From JBBQWT01 sp038210375 (lineage in GTDB: Bacteria; Acidobacteriota; Terriglobia; Terriglobales; Acidobacteriaceae), in assembly GCA_038210375.1 (NCBI GenBank), contig JBBQWT010000005.1:62001-126000 (forward strand): DNA of 64,000 bases, in the 5' to 3' direction. The notes below the pieces were generated by a model, which saw only the letters and a list, made by a program, of their open reading frames with translations, was not told where the DNA came from and did no database searches. Positions 61,398 to 64,000 of this stretch are shown here, piece after piece. Both the position numbers and the translations under genes were made by a program. The first letter of the stretch is position 1; each line of letters opens with the position of its first letter.

Positions 61398-62663
61398 TCA
61401 GTGGGGCTTTTCGCAGTGCTTGTTGTCGTCTTTGCAGTCGGTGTTGCTCTTGAAACACCAATCCACAAAATTATCATCGAATTTCTGGGCGACGCCGGGT
61501 GGAACATCGTCGCGCTTCAGTTCCTTGAATTCGAATTTGATCTCGCCGTCTGACTGAACGTTGCCCGCCAGGTATCCATAGACATCGGTCATAGCGTCCT
61601 TGGCATCATGCCAGTTCGCGGGAAGCAAGTAACGGTGGGCTCCGGCGGTGCCCACGATCCAACCCGGCAGCTTCATTTCTTTCCATTGCGGAGTGTTAAA
61701 AACATCGGCCATGTAGAAGTGGGAGTGGCTGGCGAGAACGTAAACCTTCTTTCCACTTTTCTGCTGGAGGTCCCAAAGCTGGCGGTAGACGATGCGCCCG
61801 GTGGTGGTGCCTTCGTCCGACTGGTTCATGCTGTGGAAAGCGGAAATGCTGTCAGGCAGGGCTTCGTGCATCCCCACCACCAGAGTCTTGATTTCGGGCG
61901 AAGCTGCGTCGCGCTTGATGAGATCGGCGATCCACGCCATCTGGCGCTCATCAAAGCCCTCACTGGCGTTATCGAGGGTGACGAAATCAACGCCTTCGAG
62001 GACCCAGTGGTAATAAGTGCGCACTGCCAGCGACGGAGATCCTTCGACTTCGCGAGGATAATCTTTGCGCCGCTGCTCGTGGATGAGGGCGCTGTCAATC
62101 CATGGCTTGAAGGTGTGCAGATAGTCGTCGCGGTTGGTATGCAGAATCATCTCGTGATTGCCGATTCCGAGGAATACGGGGGTCACGCCAAACGCGGCCA
62201 CCTGGTTATCGATGAAATCCTGCCAGGCGGCACGCCGATAAGCAAAGCCCAGGCCGCCGAAGTGATGGGGGCCGTGTTCCATGTCCTCATCCACACCACT
62301 CATTTTGCGGAAGTCACCCAGATGCCAGTAGAAGCGGGACTTGCGTTTGATCACGTCGGCGGCGATCATCGGCATGACCACGTCGCCGCAGTTGCGCGAA
62401 TCGCCTGACACCGCAAAATCCCACGGCACAAAGGGCAGCACCGGCGCGGGTGTGGCCACGGTTACGGGAGTTTGGTCCGCAGGAAGCTCGGTGGCAGGAG
62501 GCTGGCTAGGCGGGGCCAGTTTGCATGCTGAACCTTTGCAGCGTTTTTTTGGATGCGGGCGCGGCCCGCCGCTTTTCGAAGAGGAGTGCGCCAGCAGCCA
62601 TCCCGTGCCCAAAAGGCAAAAAATGGCGAGCAGCCTTGCGGCGGAACGAATGTTTTTGCGCAT
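61398..62663 (-). CDS. exported calcineurin-like metallophosphoesterase
   Basis: A 421-residue protein with a signal peptide (about 1-27) and a Pro/Lys-rich linker (about 30-75). Metallophosphoesterase motifs are VSGDSR (about 86-90), HLGDFRK, GIGNHEMI and ASHSHFYMAD. Phosphomonoesterases and phosphodiesterases of many substrates share this fold; with the phosphate genes 35 kb away no direct link is seen. Its substrate is unknown. Confidence 0.87.
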   Translation of the reverse strand: MRKNIRSAARLLAIFCLLGTGWLLAHSSSKSGGPRPHPKKRCKGSACKLAPPSQPPATELPADQTPVTVATPAPVLPFVPWDFAVSGDSRNCGDVVMPMIAADVIKRKSRFYWHLGDFRKMSGVDEDMEHGPHHFGGLGFAYRRAAWQDFIDNQVAAFGVTPVFLGIGNHEMILHTNRDDYLHTFKPWIDSALIHEQRRKDYPREVEGSPSLAVRTYYHWVLEGVDFVTLDNASEGFDERQMAWIADLIKRDAASPEIKTLVVGMHEALPDSISAFHSMNQSDEGTTTGRIVYRQLWDLQQKSGKKVYVLASHSHFYMADVFNTPQWKEMKLPGWIVGTAGAHRYLLPANWHDAKDAMTDVYGYLAGNVQSDGEIKFEFKELKRDDVPPGVAQKFDDNFVDWCFKSNTDCKDDNKHCEKPH

Positions 62664-62727
62664 GGGTGTGGGCCTTCCTGACCTTTATTTCAACGGCTGA
62701 ACCGTCATCCGGCGAAGCAGCAGTTGA

Positions 62728-63876
62728 CTAGTGTCCTACATAATAGTCGTATCCCTGCTCGTGCCAGTAATCGTGAGGCCGTGCCTCGCTGTACGTGATG
62801 CGGCCGATCTGCTTGAGTTGTTTGATGCCGTACTTGAGCGGAGTCACCAGGCGCAGGGGCGCTCCGTGGTCGGCGGTGAGCAGCTTGCCGTTGAGCTCGT
62901 AGGCCAAAAGGCTTTGCGGATGCAGGGCCGCTTCGGGTTCAATGCCGGTATAGTACTCGCCATCGGGAGTGTCGAAGCCCACGTATTGCGCCATCTCATT
63001 GCCGGCGGCGAGGTCAACCGGGCGGCCATCGCCGCCGGGCGGCGGATAGGCGGCGACGAAATCACGCAGCCGCGCCCCGCCCCAGTGCACAATCTCGCTC
63101 CAGCCCTCGACGCATTTGAACTCCGTGACCATTTCCACGTGGGGAAGCTTCCTGATGTCATCCATGGTCAGCAGCAGGCCGGGCATGGCCGCAGGCCCGG
63201 GCGTCACCGCTTCCGGCTTGGGCTCCGTGGCCGCGCCTTTGGCGCCGGCTTCATGCACTTTCGGCGGAGCGCCGGGTTTGGAGCCGGCGCGGGGCTTCGC
63301 ATCACCTGTTTTCGAACCTGAGGTTTTTGCTTTGCCTGACTTCGTATCCGGCGCATCCGATCCGTTGTCGCTGGAATCGCTGGTGTCCGCGGAATTAGAG
63401 CTGTCGCCTGAATTGGAGCTGTCGTCTCCCGAATCGAGACCGTAGGTCCACGAGGTCACATCGGGGTTGTACTGCGAAAATGACCTGGGATTGGCTGCGC
63501 CCACTAGTTGCAGGCGCCACATGGCGGGATCAATTTCCGCGAGGCCGATATCGCCGTTGCGCCGGAACTCAGGTACGGCGCGCGATAAATCGTATTCCGG
63601 CGCCAGCGAGTTGCGGTTGAACAGCGCTCGTCCTACGCGTCCGTTGAATTCGAGGGCCTTGCGCAAGGGTGCACTGAGGCCATCCGCCTGGGGCTGTTGT
63701 TGCAGCCATCGCCAGAAGCCGTATCCCGCGGCTGCGGCTACGCCGCTGACCAGAAATCCTCGGCGCGACCGCCGGCTGACTTCAGAGAGCACCTGTTCGT
63801 CGCTTTGTGCAAGCGGAGATTGCTTGCCGCCGTTTTCCTCGGCCGGAGAGTTGTCAGACGCTGGCATCTTGTCCAT
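62728..63876 (-). CDS. Tat-exported sulfite-oxidase-fold molybdoenzyme with an inserted low-complexity region
   Basis: A 382-residue protein with a Tat signal (SRRSRRGFLVSG, twin Arg 38-39) and a molybdopterin domain of the sulfite oxidase/YedY fold. FKCVEGWSEIVHWGG gives the Mo-ligand Cys255 and HGAPLRLVTPLKYGIKQLK the pterin-binding site. Between about 147 and 232 lies an 85-residue stretch of Ser, Asp, Gly, Lys, Pro and Ala, which interrupts the domain. It overlaps the end of an upstream gene by 23 bp, so the two are co-translated. A cytochrome partner is suggested by that gene. The physiological substrate is unknown. Confidence 0.87.
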   Translation of the reverse strand: MDKMPASDNSPAEENGGKQSPLAQSDEQVLSEVSRRSRRGFLVSGVAAAAGYGFWRWLQQQPQADGLSAPLRKALEFNGRVGRALFNRNSLAPEYDLSRAVPEFRRNGDIGLAEIDPAMWRLQLVGAANPRSFSQYNPDVTSWTYGLDSGDDSSNSGDSSNSADTSDSSDNGSDAPDTKSGKAKTSGSKTGDAKPRAGSKPGAPPKVHEAGAKGAATEPKPEAVTPGPAAMPGLLLTMDDIRKLPHVEMVTEFKCVEGWSEIVHWGGARLRDFVAAYPPPGGDGRPVDLAAGNEMAQYVGFDTPDGEYYTGIEPEAALHPQSLLAYELNGKLLTADHGAPLRLVTPLKYGIKQLKQIGRITYSEARPHDYWHEQGYDYYVGH

Positions 63877-64000
63877 GAGGCACCTTATTTAACAAAACTT
63901 TGCTGGCTGGAATTACAGGAACGCGGGCGGGAACATCCACCACTTCGTATCCGATGATCATGCTGCGGAAATTGTTCCAGCCGGCACGCACCACCTGGGC
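63854..64000 (-). CDS. C-terminal end of an upstream protein, possibly a cytochrome b subunit
   Basis: The final 48 residues of a frame open to the window edge, ending at TGA 63854-63856. VVRAGWNNFRSMIIGYEVVD looks like the end of a cytochrome b561-like protein, a usual redox partner of YedY-type enzymes, but too little is visible to be sure. The 23-bp overlap with the molybdoenzyme gene supports a shared operon. Confidence 0.55.
   Translation of the reverse strand, partial: AQVVRAGWNNFRSMIIGYEVVDVPARVPVIPASKVLLNKVPHGQDASV

Noticed and set aside
1..64000. tRNA, rRNA, CRISPR arrays, insertion sequences and prophage genes
   Set aside because: Looked for characteristic motifs and repeats and found none; a covariance-model scan would be needed to exclude small RNAs.

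Overview
The window looks like a chromosomal stretch of a Gram-negative, GC-rich bacterium, most probably an acidobacterium (Acidobacteriota, class Terriglobia). That placement is an inference from the gene repertoire: Oar-like TonB-dependent receptors with an N-terminal carboxypeptidase-regulatory domain, one beside a LacI regulator, LpxC, a Porin_5-type porin, a bacterial deoxyhypusine-synthase-like enzyme, and a mixture of housekeeping operons and small lineage-specific genes. No rRNA, tRNA, CRISPR array, prophage or insertion sequence was recognised.

Layout. 1-3.5 kb: start of a TonB receptor diverging from a LacI regulator and an MFS transporter, with a LacI-type operator between them. 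3.7-5.6 kb: a glycosyltransferase/methyltransferase-like pair and an encapsulated-ferritin-like gene with no shell gene beside it. 6.1-12 kb: gyrA, a class I amidotransferase, a short-chain dehydrogenase, ruvB. 12-26.4 kb: lpxC and a large phosphate block: pstC-pstA-pstB-phoU, an RsbU-like phosphatase, a second phoU with a coupled small membrane protein, alkaline phosphatase, porin, pstS, phoR (interrupted by an in-frame TAG) and phoB. Direct repeats with an 11-bp period (TGTAACC-like) lie upstream of both pstC and pstS and are probably the local Pho box. 26.4-31.7 kb: a ferredoxin reductase, murJ and rnr. 31.7-34.2 kb: a VOC protein, a secreted protein and a VapBC module with a palindromic operator candidate. 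34.2-42.6 kb: purM-purN-dut, tyrS, a lipid kinase, sppA, an HU/IHF-family gene and the deoxyhypusine-synthase-like gene. 42.6-54.7 kb: two MacB-like permeases, a membrane TPR protein carrying a dead phosphatase motif, pgeF, an ICMT-like methyltransferase, pckA, efp, acyP, apt, a strongly bipolar acidic/basic disordered protein and an MltD-like lytic transglycosylase. 54.9-64 kb: a full TonB receptor, a MEDS-PAS-PAS histidine kinase, a metallophosphoesterase, and a sulfite-oxidase-fold molybdoenzyme overlapping the end of a possible cytochrome b.

Two families of short intergenic repeats recur. One is a ~115-bp unit present four times, always in the same orientation. The other is a ~229-bp element with inverted, hairpin-forming ends, present in two complete copies (229 and 228 bp) plus a solo end. 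The most unusual protein-level observations are the Cys-to-Ser CX5R motif in the TPR protein, the amber codon in phoR, the shell-less encapsulated-ferritin homologue, EF-P with Asn at the modification site in a genome that also has a deoxyhypusine-synthase-like enzyme, and the bipolar histone-H1-like protein.
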